DNA from: Deinococcus ficus
GTDB lineage: Bacteria; Deinococcota; Deinococci; Deinococcales; Deinococcaceae
DNA length: 64,000 nt
Direction: 5' to 3'
Assembly: GCF_003444775.1 (NCBI RefSeq)
Contig: NZ_CP021083.1
Location: 124,001-188,000 of the forward strand
Below, one piece after another: positions 39,222 through 48,625 of the stretch. Position 1 is the first letter of the stretch; the number at the start of each line of letters is the position of its first letter. Below the pieces are notes generated by a model. It searched no databases and was not told the origin of the DNA. It worked only from the letters and a program-made list of their open reading frames with translations. Made by a program: the position numbers and the translations under genes.

Positions 39222-39553
39222 GCCTGCCCGTCTCATTGGGTACGTTATGGATGGGCTGCCCAGCGCTCAGCCCGCCTTGCCCACACTCCGGAGCAGTGGC
39301 TTAGAGCAGAACAGGAGTAGTGGAGCGCATGTTGGGTATGACCCCTCCCCAGGACGGCATGGGGGTGCCCATACAGCGATACGCTTGCTCCTCTACGGCA
39401 TCTGGAAAGGTGGAAGCGGCATTGCCGTTGGGCAACACCACCTCGTCGGTTCGCCCGCAATGCGAACCGACGAGGTGGCAGCTTCATGGCCACGCCGCCC
39501 AGCGGTAAGGCCAGCATGGCGTTAATCCAACGCACCTGAACTTCTGATGAAAC
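39222..39553. other. Intergenic stretch with no convincing gene
   Basis: These 332 bp lie between the convergent iron ATPase and lipoprotein genes. Short open frames exist but lack ribosome-binding sites and family motifs. Base composition is less GC-rich than the neighbours. The main structure is the long hairpin at 39438-39478. Confidence 0.6.
39438..39478. repeat. Perfect 16-bp inverted repeat (hairpin)
   Basis: The arms (39438-39453 and 39463-39478) are perfectly complementary around the 9-base loop CCCGCAATG. There is no T run on either side. It could be a terminator for the convergent genes, a REP-like palindrome or the relic of a mobile element end. Confidence 0.75.
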
Positions 39554-39961
39554 TCAGGGCTGCTTCAGAAAGAGGCGCAGGTGCACGTCCTGACCACGTG
39601 CCGAGCAGTCACCTTCATAGCGGCTGTTCGCCAAGAATTGTCCAGCGCAGTTGACGATCGTTGTGCCGTCGGAAGCAATCAGGGTGCCGTCCTTGACGTT
39701 CCCAGTGATCTTGCCCTGCAGGCCGATGCCGGCCGCTGACACCGTGCCCTTGAAATCACCAACTCGGGGCGTGTCCACCTGACTCAGCGTCGCCGTCACT
39801 TCGTACGAGCCCAGGGCCCAGTGGCTAACGTCGCCGCTCCACTGGCCCGTCACCGACGCGGCGGGCACCATGCTGTCCATCGTCGGCGTGCACGCGGTAA
39901 GGGCGAAGAGCGAGAGGAGCGGAAGGCTCAGAAGCCTCCAGCAGCGATTCGGGGTAGTCAT
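39554..39961 (-). CDS. Small predicted lipoprotein of unknown function
   Basis: 135 residues. The N-terminus is a lipoprotein signal: Arg at 6 and 9, a hydrophobic core and the lipobox LTAC with Cys24. The mature part is short and beta-rich (VTGQWSGDVSHWALGSYEVTA, then GDFKGTVSAAGIGLQGKITG), like small META- or lipocalin-like outer proteins, but no family is recognised. TATACT lies eight bases before the start, so the mRNA is leaderless or nearly so. It is monocistronic. Confidence 0.75.
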   Translation of the reverse strand: MTTPNRCWRLLSLPLLSLFALTACTPTMDSMVPAASVTGQWSGDVSHWALGSYEVTATLSQVDTPRVGDFKGTVSAAGIGLQGKITGNVKDGTLIASDGTTIVNCAGQFLANSRYEGDCSARGQDVHLRLFLKQP

Positions 39962-40076
39962 GCCGTATCAGTATAAGCGCCCGGGGCTGGCTTCGCTGAA
40001 GGGTCTTGCGCACCCTCGCCGTCGCGACGGGCTTGGTCGGAAGTGCGTGCGTTCCCATCTTGCGACACCGCAGCCA

Positions 40077-40790
40077 TCATCCGCCGAGGTAGCTGGCAGT
40101 CAATTCGTCATTCCGGGCAAGGTCCTGGGCGGGTCCGCTCATCTTCACGGCGCCGGTTTCGAGGACGTACGCCTCGTCGCTGATCGCGAGGCTGGCCCGC
40201 GCGTTCTGCTCGACGAGCAGGACGGTCACGCCGTCACTCCTGAGCTGACGGACGATGTTGAGGATGTCGCGGACGATCAGGGGCGCGAGCCCCAGGCTGG
40301 GTTCGTCGAGCAGCAGCAGGGTGGGCCGGGCCATCAGGGCCCGGCCGATGGCGAGCATCTGCTGCTCCCCGCCGGAGAGCGTCCCGGCGAGCTGCGTGCG
40401 GCGTTCCAGCAGGCGCGGGAAGCGGCGGTACACGTCGTCCAGGTCCGCCTTCCAGTTGCTGCGGCGGCGGCTGTACGCGCCGAGGGTGAGGTTGTCGGCG
40501 ACGGTCATGCTGGCGAACAGGTCCCGGCGTTCCGGAACGAGGCAGATGCCGCGGGCCACACGCCCTTCCAGGGAGACGTTCTGGAGGTTCTCGCCGCGGT
40601 AGGTCAGGCCGCCCTGGCTGGGCAGCAGGCCCATGATGGAATTCATCAGGGTGGTCTTGCCGGCGCCGTTCGCGCCGATCACGGAGACGATGTGTCCGTC
40701 GGGCACGTGCAGGCTCACGCCGGACAGCGCCTCGACGCGGCCGTAGCGGGTGTGCAGGTCGGTGACTTCAAGCAGGGTGGGGGCGGTCAT
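40077..40790 (-). CDS. livF: Branched-chain amino acid ABC transporter ATPase LivF
   Basis: 237 residues, typical for LivF. Walker A is GANGAGKTT, the signature LSGGEQQ, Walker [15 protein letters not shown] and H-switch [12 protein letters not shown]. The [12 protein letters not shown] segment is characteristic of LivF. The start overlaps the stop of the permease-ATPase gene (ATGA). It energises uptake of branched-chain amino acids, other amides or urea together with the two upstream genes. No binding protein gene (livK) is in the cluster. Confidence 0.93.
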   Translation of the reverse strand: MTAPTLLEVTDLHTRYGRVEALSGVSLHVPDGHIVSVIGANGAGKTTLMNSIMGLLPSQGGLTYRGENLQNVSLEGRVARGICLVPERRDLFASMTVADNLTLGAYSRRRSNWKADLDDVYRRFPRLLERRTQLAGTLSGGEQQMLAIGRALMARPTLLLLDEPSLGLAPLIVRDILNIVRQLRSDGVTVLLVEQNARASLAISDEAYVLETGAVKMSGPAQDLARNDELTASYLGG

Positions 40791-42610
40791 GCGCTGGCCT
40801 CCTCGGTCATGTCCACGCCCAGGTACGCCTCGCGGACATCCTGGTTGCCGCGGATCTCGGCGGGGCTCCCCTCGGCGAGTTTCTGCCCGTAGTTCATGAC
40901 GACCAGGCGGTCGACGAGGTTCATGACAAGGTCCATGTCGTGCTCCACGATCAGGATGGTGACGCCCTCGTCCCGCAGGCGTTTGAGCAGTGCGCTGAGT
41001 TCCTGCTTCTCGCCGTAGCGCAGCCCGGCGGCCGGTTCGTCGAGCAGCAGCAGGGTGGGGTCGGCGACCAGGGCGCGGGCGACTTCCAGGATGCGCTGCT
41101 GGCCCAGGGCGAGGTTCCCGGCGAGGTCGAAGGCCTGCTCGCCGAGCCCGACGCGCTGCAGCTGCGCCAGGGCCTCGTGCTGCAGGGCGGCCTCCTCCGC
41201 GCGCTCGAGGTGCAGCATGCTCTGCAGCATGCCGGCCTTGGCGCGGGCGTACCCGCCCATCATGGTGTTCTCCAGCAGGGTCAGGTCGGGCAGCAGGTGC
41301 ACGTGCTGGAAGGTGCGCGCCAAGCCCAGGCGGTGAATGCTGCCGGCGTCGGCGCGGCCGATCTCGCGGTCCATGAACTGGATCTGGCCGCTGGTGGCGG
41401 GGTTCACGCCGGTGATCAGGTTGAACATGGTGCTTTTCCCGGCGCCGTTCGGGCCGATCAGGCCCAGGATCTCCCCGGCGTGCAGGTCGAAGGACACGTC
41501 GTTCACGGCCTTCAGGCCGCCGAACTGCTTCACGGCGTTGCGGACACTCAGGAGCGGCGTGCCGGCCGCCGGCTTGGGCCGCTCGGGCAGGCGCGTGTCC
41601 TGCGGGAGGATACGGATGCGGTCCTGGGGGAGCAGACGCTCGATCAGCGGCCACAGGCCCCGGCGCGCGAACTGCAGCGTCAAGATCACGAGGATGCCGA
41701 AAACGATCACCTCGAAGTTCCCCTGCGCGTTCAGCAATTTCGGCAGCAGCGTCTGAAGCTGCTCGCGCAGCTGCGTGATCAGGGCCGCGCCGAACAGGCC
41801 GCCCAGCACGTAATTGATGCCGCCGACCACGGCCATGAACAGGTAGTTGATGCCCTCGGACACACTGAAGGGAGTGGGGTTCACGAAGCGCTGGGCGTGC
41901 GCGTACAGCCAGCCGGCCAGGGACGCGAACAGCGCGGAGATCACGAACACCTCGACCTTCATGCGGAAGTTGTTCACGCCGAACGCCTCGGCCACAACCG
42001 GTCCGCCGCGCAGGGCGCGCATGGCGCGGCCCACCCGGCTCTGCAGCAGGAACGCCGTGAGGGTCATCACGACCCCCAGGGCCAGCAAGGTGAGGTACGC
42101 GTACTGCCGCGGGGAAGTGAGCGGCGTGCCGAAGAGCGTGATGGGGGGAATGTCGGTGATGCCGGTGAAGCCGCCCAACGCCGGCGTGTTCCCGAAGATG
42201 TAGAAGAGGCTCATGCCCCAGGCAATGGTCGCGAGCGGCAGGTAGTGCCCGGACATGCGTAGGGTCACCAGGCCCAGCGTCCAGGCCACGAGGGCCGTGG
42301 TAAGCAGCCCGGCCGGCAGGCCCAGCCACGGGCTCAGGCCGTACTTCGTGGTAAGCACCGCCGTGGCGTACGCGCCGACCCCCATGAACGCGGCGTGCCC
42401 GAAAGACGTCAGGCCGATCACGCCGGTGAGCAGCACCAGCCCGATCGCGACGATGGCGAAGATCATGATGTTCGTCATGATCGTCACCTGGAACAGCGGC
42501 AGGAAGGCCGGCAGCACCAGGGCCAGCAGCAGCAGCGCGCCGCCCAGCAGCACGCGGGGCGTCACCCGCGGCGGGTTGGTGGAGATGGCCTGCTCGGTCA
42601 CCGGAATCAT
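40787..42610 (-). CDS. LivM permease fused to LivG ATPase
   Basis: 607 residues. The first ~330 residues are a LivM-type permease (about nine helices; [20 protein letters not shown] and [20 protein letters not shown] are conserved). A short linker leads to a complete LivG ATPase with Walker [10 protein letters not shown], the long LivG loop [19 protein letters not shown], signature LALGQQR, Walker [12 protein letters not shown] and [11 protein letters not shown]. In most bacteria these are two genes. Start is ATG 42610, overlapping the livH stop; the frame stays open further upstream inside livH but not as real coding. Confidence 0.9.
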   Translation of the reverse strand: MIPVTEQAISTNPPRVTPRVLLGGALLLLALVLPAFLPLFQVTIMTNIMIFAIVAIGLVLLTGVIGLTSFGHAAFMGVGAYATAVLTTKYGLSPWLGLPAGLLTTALVAWTLGLVTLRMSGHYLPLATIAWGMSLFYIFGNTPALGGFTGITDIPPITLFGTPLTSPRQYAYLTLLALGVVMTLTAFLLQSRVGRAMRALRGGPVVAEAFGVNNFRMKVEVFVISALFASLAGWLYAHAQRFVNPTPFSVSEGINYLFMAVVGGINYVLGGLFGAALITQLREQLQTLLPKLLNAQGNFEVIVFGILVILTLQFARRGLWPLIERLLPQDRIRILPQDTRLPERPKPAAGTPLLSVRNAVKQFGGLKAVNDVSFDLHAGEILGLIGPNGAGKSTMFNLITGVNPATSGQIQFMDREIGRADAGSIHRLGLARTFQHVHLLPDLTLLENTMMGGYARAKAGMLQSMLHLERAEEAALQHEALAQLQRVGLGEQAFDLAGNLALGQQRILEVARALVADPTLLLLDEPAAGLRYGEKQELSALLKRLRDEGVTILIVEHDMDLVMNLVDRLVVMNYGQKLAEGSPAEIRGNQDVREAYLGVDMTEEASA

Positions 42611-43656
42611 TCCTCGTCCTCCGGGATGTGCCGGGTGGTCAGGCTGCGCCACAGCAGCACCGGCAGGATCAGCGTGAACACGATCACTTCCTTCCACGCG
42701 GACAGGCTGAACGACGCGAAACTCTCGATCAGGCCGACCAGCACCGCGCCCGCCGCCGCCAGGGGGAAGCTCACCAGCCCACCGATGATCGCGCCGATGA
42801 AACCCTTCAGGCCAATCAGGAAGCCGCTGTCGTAGGTCATGGCGACCGTCGGCCCGATCAGCATGCCGCTCAGCGCCCCGATCACCGCCGCCAGCAGGAA
42901 GGTCAGGGTGCCGGCGGACGTCGGGCTGATGCCCACCAGGCGCGCCCCCACCCGGTTCACGGCTGTGGCGCGCAGGGCCTTGCCGGCCATGGTGCGCTCG
43001 AAGAACAGGAACAGCCCCAGCATCAGCAGGCCCGAGGCGAGCATCACCAGCACGTTCTGCCAATTGATGGTCAGGGCCCCGCTGCCCAGCTGCCCCTCCA
43101 GGAAGGGCGGCGTACGCGAACCTTCCGGGCCGAAGAACACCAGCGCCAGGCCGGTCATCACCATGTGCAGGGCGACCGACGCGATCAGGAGGACCAGCAC
43201 CGAGGCGTTCTGCAGCGGCTGGTACACCACGCGGTAGAGCAGCGGCCCCATCGGCACGATGATCAGGAGCGTCAGCAGCGACTGCACCCACAGGGGCAGC
43301 TTCATCGGCGCGAGCGCCCCGGCCAGGAACCACACGACCACACCGGCAATGGCGGCGCCGCCCAGAGTGATCAGGGCGTTTCGTCCGCGACCCGCGCGAA
43401 GCAGGCTGACCGCCTCCAGCACCGCCGCCAGGGCCAGCAGGGCCAGCAGCAGCCCCACCGTGCCCGGCACCTTCCCGAGCTGAAGGGCGGCGAGGGTCAG
43501 GGTGCCGTACACCACGAACTCCCCGATCGGAATGAAGATCACTCGGGTCACCGCGAACACCAGCACGATGGACAGCGCCAGCAGGGCGTAGATCGCGCCG
43601 TTGGTCAGGCCGTCGGCGGCAAGGATGGGAAAAATGGCCGGATCAAAGATCTGCAC
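42607..43656 (-). CDS. livH: Branched-chain amino acid ABC transporter permease LivH
   Basis: 349 residues, slightly long because of an inserted pair of helices near residues 75-135. LivH landmarks are [21 protein letters not shown] and [20 protein letters not shown]. Start is GTG 43656 with GGAGG upstream. It is first in the livH-livMG-livF operon. The binding protein must be encoded elsewhere. Confidence 0.9.
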   Translation of the reverse strand: MQIFDPAIFPILAADGLTNGAIYALLALSIVLVFAVTRVIFIPIGEFVVYGTLTLAALQLGKVPGTVGLLLALLALAAVLEAVSLLRAGRGRNALITLGGAAIAGVVVWFLAGALAPMKLPLWVQSLLTLLIIVPMGPLLYRVVYQPLQNASVLVLLIASVALHMVMTGLALVFFGPEGSRTPPFLEGQLGSGALTINWQNVLVMLASGLLMLGLFLFFERTMAGKALRATAVNRVGARLVGISPTSAGTLTFLLAAVIGALSGMLIGPTVAMTYDSGFLIGLKGFIGAIIGGLVSFPLAAAGAVLVGLIESFASFSLSAWKEVIVFTLILPVLLWRSLTTRHIPEDEE

Positions 43657-44128
43657 GCGGCCTCCAGAAAAGCGTCGTCATGGGTAACCCCTTGTCACTG
43701 AGTTGATTCCTGCGTTGTAGACGACACCCTTTATAGCGCGTTGAGCCCACGCTCACGACTTCCGCGGTGCAGACGGGTGCGCTGGCGGTGGGGGCCCCCC
43801 GTTACCAGAAAGCCGCCGCCTTACAAGGAGAGGAACTCCTCCCGGAGCAGGTCCCGTCAAACGCTGCCCCTGACGCATTTGGTGAGCATCAGACGCGGTC
43901 CGCTTCCCGGAGATTTGCACCTTATATATAGGGGGTCTCCCGCACAGGCCCTGAATCCCTCGACGGCCACCAGCGGCGCATCAACCCAACACACGTGAAC
44001 ACCGACCAGCGCTGCGCGCAGGTCGGCGTGGAAAGACATGGAACACACACACATCTAAACCTCGAACCCTCCATCCACTTCCCTCACACCCTCAACACCG
44101 CAGGTGCCGGCACGCACCAGGGCCCACC
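43657..44128. other. Intergenic leader region, no gene seen
   Basis: 472 bp between the divergent livH operon and the TnpB-like cluster. The livH side should hold its promoter. TTATATATA at 43922-43930 stands out in a GC-rich context and could be the -10 of the plus operon, which would give a leader of about 190 nt before 44129. The Gly/Pro-like open frames here have no start signals. Confidence 0.45.
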
Positions 44129-44455
44129 ATGAACGACCCCCCACCCAACGAAGTTCACGTCATCCACAGCCTCACCGGCTGGCTCACCTGCCTGCACGCC
44201 TGCCTGACCGGCGCGCCCCCGCCAGCACAGATCATCCTCAGCCGCGCGGCCATCTCGCTTCTCCGGGAGGACACCGGCGCGCTGCTCCACGACCTCGCCG
44301 CGCAGGGCACACCGGTCACCGTCATCGCCGCGGACCTCCCCGGGATGAACGTGCAGGTGCACGACCTGCCTGTCCACGTTCACCTCGCCGCCGACCTTTC
44401 CTGCGCTCTGGCCAGTGCCCGCGGGCGCCGCCTCACGCCCCGCCACTGGCTGTAA
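44129..44455 (+). CDS. Hypothetical protein, first gene of the TnpB-like cluster
   Basis: 108 residues, not recognised. The sequence alternates strands and helices (PAQIILSRAAISLLREDTGA, then TPVTVIAADLPGMNVQVHD), giving a small alpha/beta look without known active-site motifs. It is His-rich near the C-terminus. There is no strong ribosome-binding site. Eighty bases with two competing hairpins separate it from the TnpB-like gene. A DNA- or RNA-binding partner role is possible but only guessed from position. Confidence 0.5.
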   Translation: MNDPPPNEVHVIHSLTGWLTCLHACLTGAPPPAQIILSRAAISLLREDTGALLHDLAAQGTPVTVIAADLPGMNVQVHDLPVHVHLAADLSCALASARGRRLTPRHWL

Positions 44456-44457
44456 GC

Positions 44458-44518
44458 CGAAGCGGGCCCGTCCTCCAATCTCCGCCTCTCCCGGGCAGCC
44501 ACGCGGCTGCCCGCTTCG
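44458..44518 (+). promoter_or_regulatory. Two mutually exclusive hairpins before the TnpB-like gene
   Basis: CGAAGCGGGC (44458-44467) is perfectly complementary to GCCCGCTTCG (44509-44518). A second perfect stem, GGGCAGCC (44493-44500) with GGCTGCCC (44505-44512), uses part of the same right arm, so only one can form. The pattern resembles an attenuator or translation switch. The AGGAG site of the next gene lies just outside. Confidence 0.55.
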
Positions 44519-44535
44519 CACCTCCCAGGAGTCCC

Positions 44536-45648
44536 ATGACCCACACCGCCCCCCAGAGCCGCCGCAACGAACCCGACCACTACGACGTGCCCGCACACCA
44601 CGGCAGCTACCCCACCTTCGCGCTGCTCATCGAGCAGGGTGTCGTCGTGCCCCTCCCCCGGCCCGAGGACGAGCGCGCCGACCCCCTCAAGGGCGTCCGC
44701 TCCGCCCAGACCTACCGCCTCGCCCCCGGCGTCCTGCCGGTCGTGACCGGGGACCGCCACCTCACCCTGGCCGGGCAGTCCATCCAGGCCGACCTCTACC
44801 GTCTGCCCGCCCACGCCTACGCCGCCCTGGTCGAGGCCAGCCCGGACCACCGCGCTCCCCTGTGCCTGGACGTCGCGTTCACCCTCGCCCGCGAGCCCGA
44901 CGTGAATGTCTGCGACGTCCGCCTCGTCCTCGAGCAAAGCGCCGCGCACGCCCCACGGCACCTTGACGCTCCCCACCTCGTCCCGTCCACCCTGCCGCTC
45001 AAGTCCTCCTGGCTGCCGGAAGACACGCTCCTCCACATGACGCCCGGCGGGCACTGGTTCGTCACCCTGACGTTCCGGACGACCTGGCTCACCCGGCCGC
45101 TCCCCACGGAACGTGGACGGGTCGCCCTAGACCTCGGCCTCTTCCCGCTGACCACCGCCGTGCACGAGGACGGACGGGTGCAGGTGTTCCACTCCACGCC
45201 CCTGACCCTGCCCGACCGCGCTGGCCTTTCCCGCGCCGCCCAGCTCCTGCACGACCAGATCGTGTACGCCAACGGACGCCAGGACGCCGAGCAGGTCACC
45301 GGCTACCTGTTCATGCACGCGTCCACCGTGATCGCCGAACAGCTGCGGATCCCGAACATGGATCGCGGGTACGTTCACCGCTCCCGCGACCACGCCCTCC
45401 TCGACCACCACCACGCCGCGCTGCCCCAGGCCCTCAACGCCGCGCGCATTCCCCTGTACCGCCTCCCGGCCGGGTACACCAGCACCGAGTGCCCCCACGA
45501 CACCTGCCGGCACGTCAGCCCGGCCAACCGCCACGGGTCCCGGTTCATCTGCGTGCGCTGCGGCTTCACGACGGACGCGCACGTCGTGGCCGGGATGAAC
45601 CTGCTGCGCCGCCACGAGCGCACTGCCCGGCGGCACGTCCGCCGCTGA
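44536..45648 (+). CDS. TnpB-like RuvC nuclease, orphan
   Basis: 370 residues with AGGAG before ATG 44536. The C-terminal half has the full TnpB plan: RuvC-I Asp199 in VALDLGL, RuvC-II Glu268 in VIAEQLRIPNM, a zinc ribbon C319-x4-C324 ... C339-x2-C342, and RuvC-III Asp347 in TTDAHVVAGMNLLRR. TnpB normally has CxxC in the first knuckle; here it is Cx4C. All three catalytic acids remain, unlike the TnpB-derived TldR repressors. The N-terminal ~190 residues are not recognisable by eye as standard TnpB. No TnpA and no transposon ends are visible, so it may be domesticated. TnpB proteins are RNA-guided nucleases. Confidence 0.72.
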   Translation: MTHTAPQSRRNEPDHYDVPAHHGSYPTFALLIEQGVVVPLPRPEDERADPLKGVRSAQTYRLAPGVLPVVTGDRHLTLAGQSIQADLYRLPAHAYAALVEASPDHRAPLCLDVAFTLAREPDVNVCDVRLVLEQSAAHAPRHLDAPHLVPSTLPLKSSWLPEDTLLHMTPGGHWFVTLTFRTTWLTRPLPTERGRVALDLGLFPLTTAVHEDGRVQVFHSTPLTLPDRAGLSRAAQLLHDQIVYANGRQDAEQVTGYLFMHASTVIAEQLRIPNMDRGYVHRSRDHALLDHHHAALPQALNAARIPLYRLPAGYTSTECPHDTCRHVSPANRHGSRFICVRCGFTTDAHVVAGMNLLRRHERTARRHVRR

Positions 45649-45683
45649 CAAGACGCCACCCTCCTCTCTTCTCACCCTCGAGC

Positions 45684-45708
45684 GGCGGGTTCGATCCCAA
45701 GACCCGCC
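45684..45708 (+). other. Hairpin after the TnpB-like gene
   Basis: GGCGGGT (45684-45690) pairs with ACCCGCC (45702-45708) around an 11-base loop. In TnpB loci the guide RNA usually overlaps the 3' end of the gene, so this structure deserves testing as part of such an RNA, or as a processing site. Confidence 0.4.
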
Positions 45709-45732
45709 CGCATCCCAACTTCCTGGAGCCAC

Positions 45733-46215
45733 ATGACCCAATCACACCGCGTCCTCTTCGGGGCCTTGCCCCTCCCCTCAGAGCTCACCACCCAGCCCAT
45801 CACGGAGCTTCACATCCCGCGCTCGACCACCGACCTGTTCGCCGGTGAACCCAAGGTTTGGGGGCCCGCCCGGTCCGGGCAGTTCATTGGCCAGCCCCTC
45901 CAACAGTGCCTGTCCATCATCCAGATCACCAAGGGCGGCCTCCCGGTCTGGTACCCGCGGCCATTGGTTCGTCCACCAGCGACGAGAGGGAAGCACCCGC
46001 AACCAGACTGGGCCGGGCACTGGATCCTGGATGCCCGTGGCCTCGGAGAGCCGACGGCTGCCCTGCTCACGTGGGCCCGAAGGGGGCGACCCGGCAGGCC
46101 GGAACAGACCCACCTCATCCTCCTCCACGCGGAGCACACAGAGGCAGGTGCTCACGTTGAGGCCCTCCGCCTGTTCAAAGGACGCCTCGAGCCGCTCACG
46201 GTGGTGAGGACCTGA
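45733..46215 (+). CDS. Hypothetical protein, third gene of the TnpB-like cluster
   Basis: 160 residues, preceded by CTGGAG ten bases before ATG 45733. No family is recognised. It contains ELHIPRSTTDLFAGEP, a Trp/Pro-rich middle and a C-terminal strand-helix unit (THLILLHAEHTEAGAHVEAL). There are no membrane segments or signal peptide. It lies 84 bp after the TnpB-like gene on the same strand and is probably co-transcribed. The next 3.2 kb have no convincing gene. Confidence 0.55.
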   Translation: MTQSHRVLFGALPLPSELTTQPITELHIPRSTTDLFAGEPKVWGPARSGQFIGQPLQQCLSIIQITKGGLPVWYPRPLVRPPATRGKHPQPDWAGHWILDARGLGEPTAALLTWARRGRPGRPEQTHLILLHAEHTEAGAHVEALRLFKGRLEPLTVVRT

Positions 46216-47429
46216 CCCGCTGCGAGTGAACGATGGACGCCTGCCCGGGTGTTCGGACGTTGCTGCCTCGGTTGAGTAGCCAGCTCTGGGAAGTCAGCCG
46301 GTTCGACACTCAGGACCTGCCGAATCACTTGACCCTCCAGGTCGTTCGTCGGTCCAGCATAAGGAGGGCGAGGGCAGAATCATGATGTCCCGACCGCTGC
46401 GGGCGACCGGGGACCCTCAGGTTAAATCAATCGAAGAGTAGGGCCGAGCATGGGGCCCTACGGAAGTGACAGGCCCGGCGGAAGGCTGAACAGCCTCATC
46501 TGTTGCTGCACCTGCATCACCCTTCGAGCTTCATGTGCTCCGTCACGCGGTCGCTCCGATACCTCCGAATGGACACACGAACAGACAATTCGACTTGGCC
46601 TCGCGAGCCTCAGGCAGTCGCGTGAGCCGGACCGTCCCTGCTCCGCGCCCCCCCTCCTCTCGCAGAAGGCCGCTGGGCTCTCCCCCCGACCCGGCCCTTT
46701 CGGACCTCACTGTCCATCCTGCTAAGCCACTGACCTGCCTCACCGGGGACCACGTGACCATCACCCGTCGGGCCGCAAGGGCAGGCCGCGACAGTCTGCG
46801 CATCCTCACTCATGAGAGCCAAGGCCATCCTCGTTGTCCCGATCAACCTGAGCGCGCTGCGTCCAACCGGTGACGTACTTCCTCACCCGAGCCTCCCTCA
46901 CCACAGGATTCACCGCGGAGTTGGTCACCGTGGCGACGACCTTACCCGGAATCCACCCGGTCACCCAAGAGGGTCAACAGGCTTCACTGCTGGTCGATCG
47001 GCTTCTCCTCTCGCGAGCTTGAGTACTTTTCTCCTTCAGCCTGGACTGTCGCCAGCCACCTGGTCTCCCCCGGCCCTGGCCTCATTCGTCACGGCTTGCG
47101 GGAGGCACGCGGCGCCGACCCAAGGTCACTCACTCGATCCGACCTCGCTCCGAACCTCACGGCCGTAACACGGGCCGCGTAAGCCGACCTGCCATCCCAT
47201 TGAACGGGCCGGCACTGAAGGGTGTACAGGCGAACACACCAACCGCGCCTCTCCCATTCGGCTCTCAGTCGTCCCGCCAGTACCATCTGACCTTCCGTCC
47301 ATTTGTCTCCGATGCTGCCTGGTCATGGCACCGGGCTGACGTCTGCATGCCTCGCCACCTGACCGTAGGTCGCCAAAGGGGCACCGCTCCGCCTTTCGAG
47401 ACCTTTTCCACCAGTCACTCCGCTGCGCC
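46216..47429. other. Gene-poor stretch
   Basis: About 1.2 kb in which every open frame is short, lacks a ribosome-binding site and reads as low-quality protein. GC is lower than in the flanking genes and codon-position bias is absent. Weak resemblance to the tandem repeat downstream is seen around 46970-47250. One good hairpin lies at 46438-46461. Confidence 0.55.
46438..46461. repeat. 8-bp hairpin downstream of the TnpB-like cluster
   Basis: GTAGGGCC (46438-46445) pairs with GGCCCTAC (46454-46461) around an 8-base loop, 222 bp after the last gene of the cluster. It could be a terminator or the right boundary of a former element. Confidence 0.5.
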
Positions 47430-48010
47430 GCAACACCAGGTCGAGTGTGGGCATCTCCAACTCCCACAATGGTGGTCAGGCGTCCGTCGAACGGCTAATG
47501 CGGACCCAGGTCAGAGGTCAGGCTTCCAGGTTCGCCGAGAGGGCAATGACGGTTAAAGGCCACGCCGTATCTGGTATTCCCCTCCGGCCGAAGTCGGCAA
47601 ACTGTTCACCTCCCCACGGCCCGATCTGCACCCATCAGCAACTCAGGAGCTGCACCCTCGCCACTCTGCCGCGATCCCCCCAACCCTTCAATCACGGAAG
47701 GACTGGGCCGTGATCGGCGTCGTCGCCCGGTCTCCGCTTACTTTCAAAAGGCAGCCGGCGGCACGCTGGTGCCGGAGTGATCCCCCGGATGACGATCACG
47801 GAAATCGACTCGAAGGCGAGGTGCATCGACGGCACAGGGACCATGACGGAGTGGCGCCTCGGCGCTCCGGGCTCTGGTCGCGACCGTCGCCGTCCGGGGA
47901 TACACATCCCCACACGGGCCCGCTGAACTTGATCGCCTTCCTTCTGGCTGCCCGGACACGCCGACGATCCGAGGGGTGAGCCTGCGGGCGACTGGTCTCC
48001 GCTCTCTAAG
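47430..48010 (+). repeat. Diverged long tandem repeat, unit A
   Basis: This ~580-bp unit aligns in order with 48061-48625. Shared blocks include GAGAGGGCA (47537 and 48137), CACCTCnCCACnGCCCGA (~47607 and ~48207), ACCCTTCAAT (~47683 and ~48283), AAGGCGAGGTGC (47813 and 48425) and GTCCGGGGAT (~47892 and ~48504). Offsets run from 600 to 613 bp, so the units have small indels. No frame is conserved in either copy. Confidence 0.65.
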
Positions 48011-48060
48011 TTCGTCGCCGGACGGAGGCCAGTTGAGCGGCCGGCACTCTCCTCTTGGCG

Positions 48061-48625
48061 GCATCACCAGGCTGCCCGGTCGAGGTGTGGCGTGGGATGC
48101 TAGACGGACGCTGACCGACGGCTTCCCGGTTGGTTGAGAGGGCAGTCATGATCAAAGGCAGCGGGAAGTCTGGGATCCTCGCCCGGCCTTCGCCATCGCC
48201 CTGATCACCTCACCACAGCCCGACCTTCACCCGCCGGCGACCGTGAACTTGCCCCCCTCGCCACCTCGGCGTGGGCTCCCCGACCCTTCAATTGTGGAGG
48301 GACCGGCAAGCGATTCGGGGCATCACTTATTCCCGGCCTGGGTCGCGACCAGCCTTCGAACCTTGGTCGGCGGCACTCCGGCGAAGGAGCAATTCACAGA
48401 ATGACGACCACTGAAGTGAAGCTAAAGGCGAGGTGCGCCGACGAGTCAAGGAGGAACAGTGGTGTGGCTTCGGGGACGACCGGCTTCGGCTGAACTCCTC
48501 CAAGTCCGGGGATGCGCGTGACCACACTGGCCCGTTGAATCTGTTTGTCTCTCACCCTGACCGCACGGTCACATAGTCGAATTTGAGGGGCGAGGCGCTG
48601 CGCCGATTTCCCCGACCGGCCGTCT
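48061..48625 (+). repeat. Diverged long tandem repeat, unit B
   Basis: Second unit of the ~600-bp duplication, matching unit A in the same order across its length with many substitutions. Its open frames are not conserved relative to unit A, which argues for non-coding DNA or very old decay of a gene. Confidence 0.65.

Noticed and set aside
42611..43333. N-terminal extension of the LivM-LivG frame into livH
   Set aside because: The extension is an off-frame reading of livH, which is a clear permease with its own GGAGG and GTG start. The fusion protein starts at ATG 42610.
43741..43998. Small open frame in the livH/TnpB-like gap
   Set aside because: No ribosome-binding site, and composition is unlike the coding genes.
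44104..44535. Upstream extension of the TnpB-like frame
   Set aside because: It overlaps the 108-residue gene in another frame and reads as Arg/Pro/His-rich noise; ATG 44536 has a strong AGGAG.
45685..45707. GGGTTCGATCCC resembles a tRNA T-arm
   Set aside because: The stem that a T-arm needs is not complementary at the right spacing, and no acceptor or anticodon stem surrounds it. The real structure is a 7-bp hairpin with an 11-base loop.
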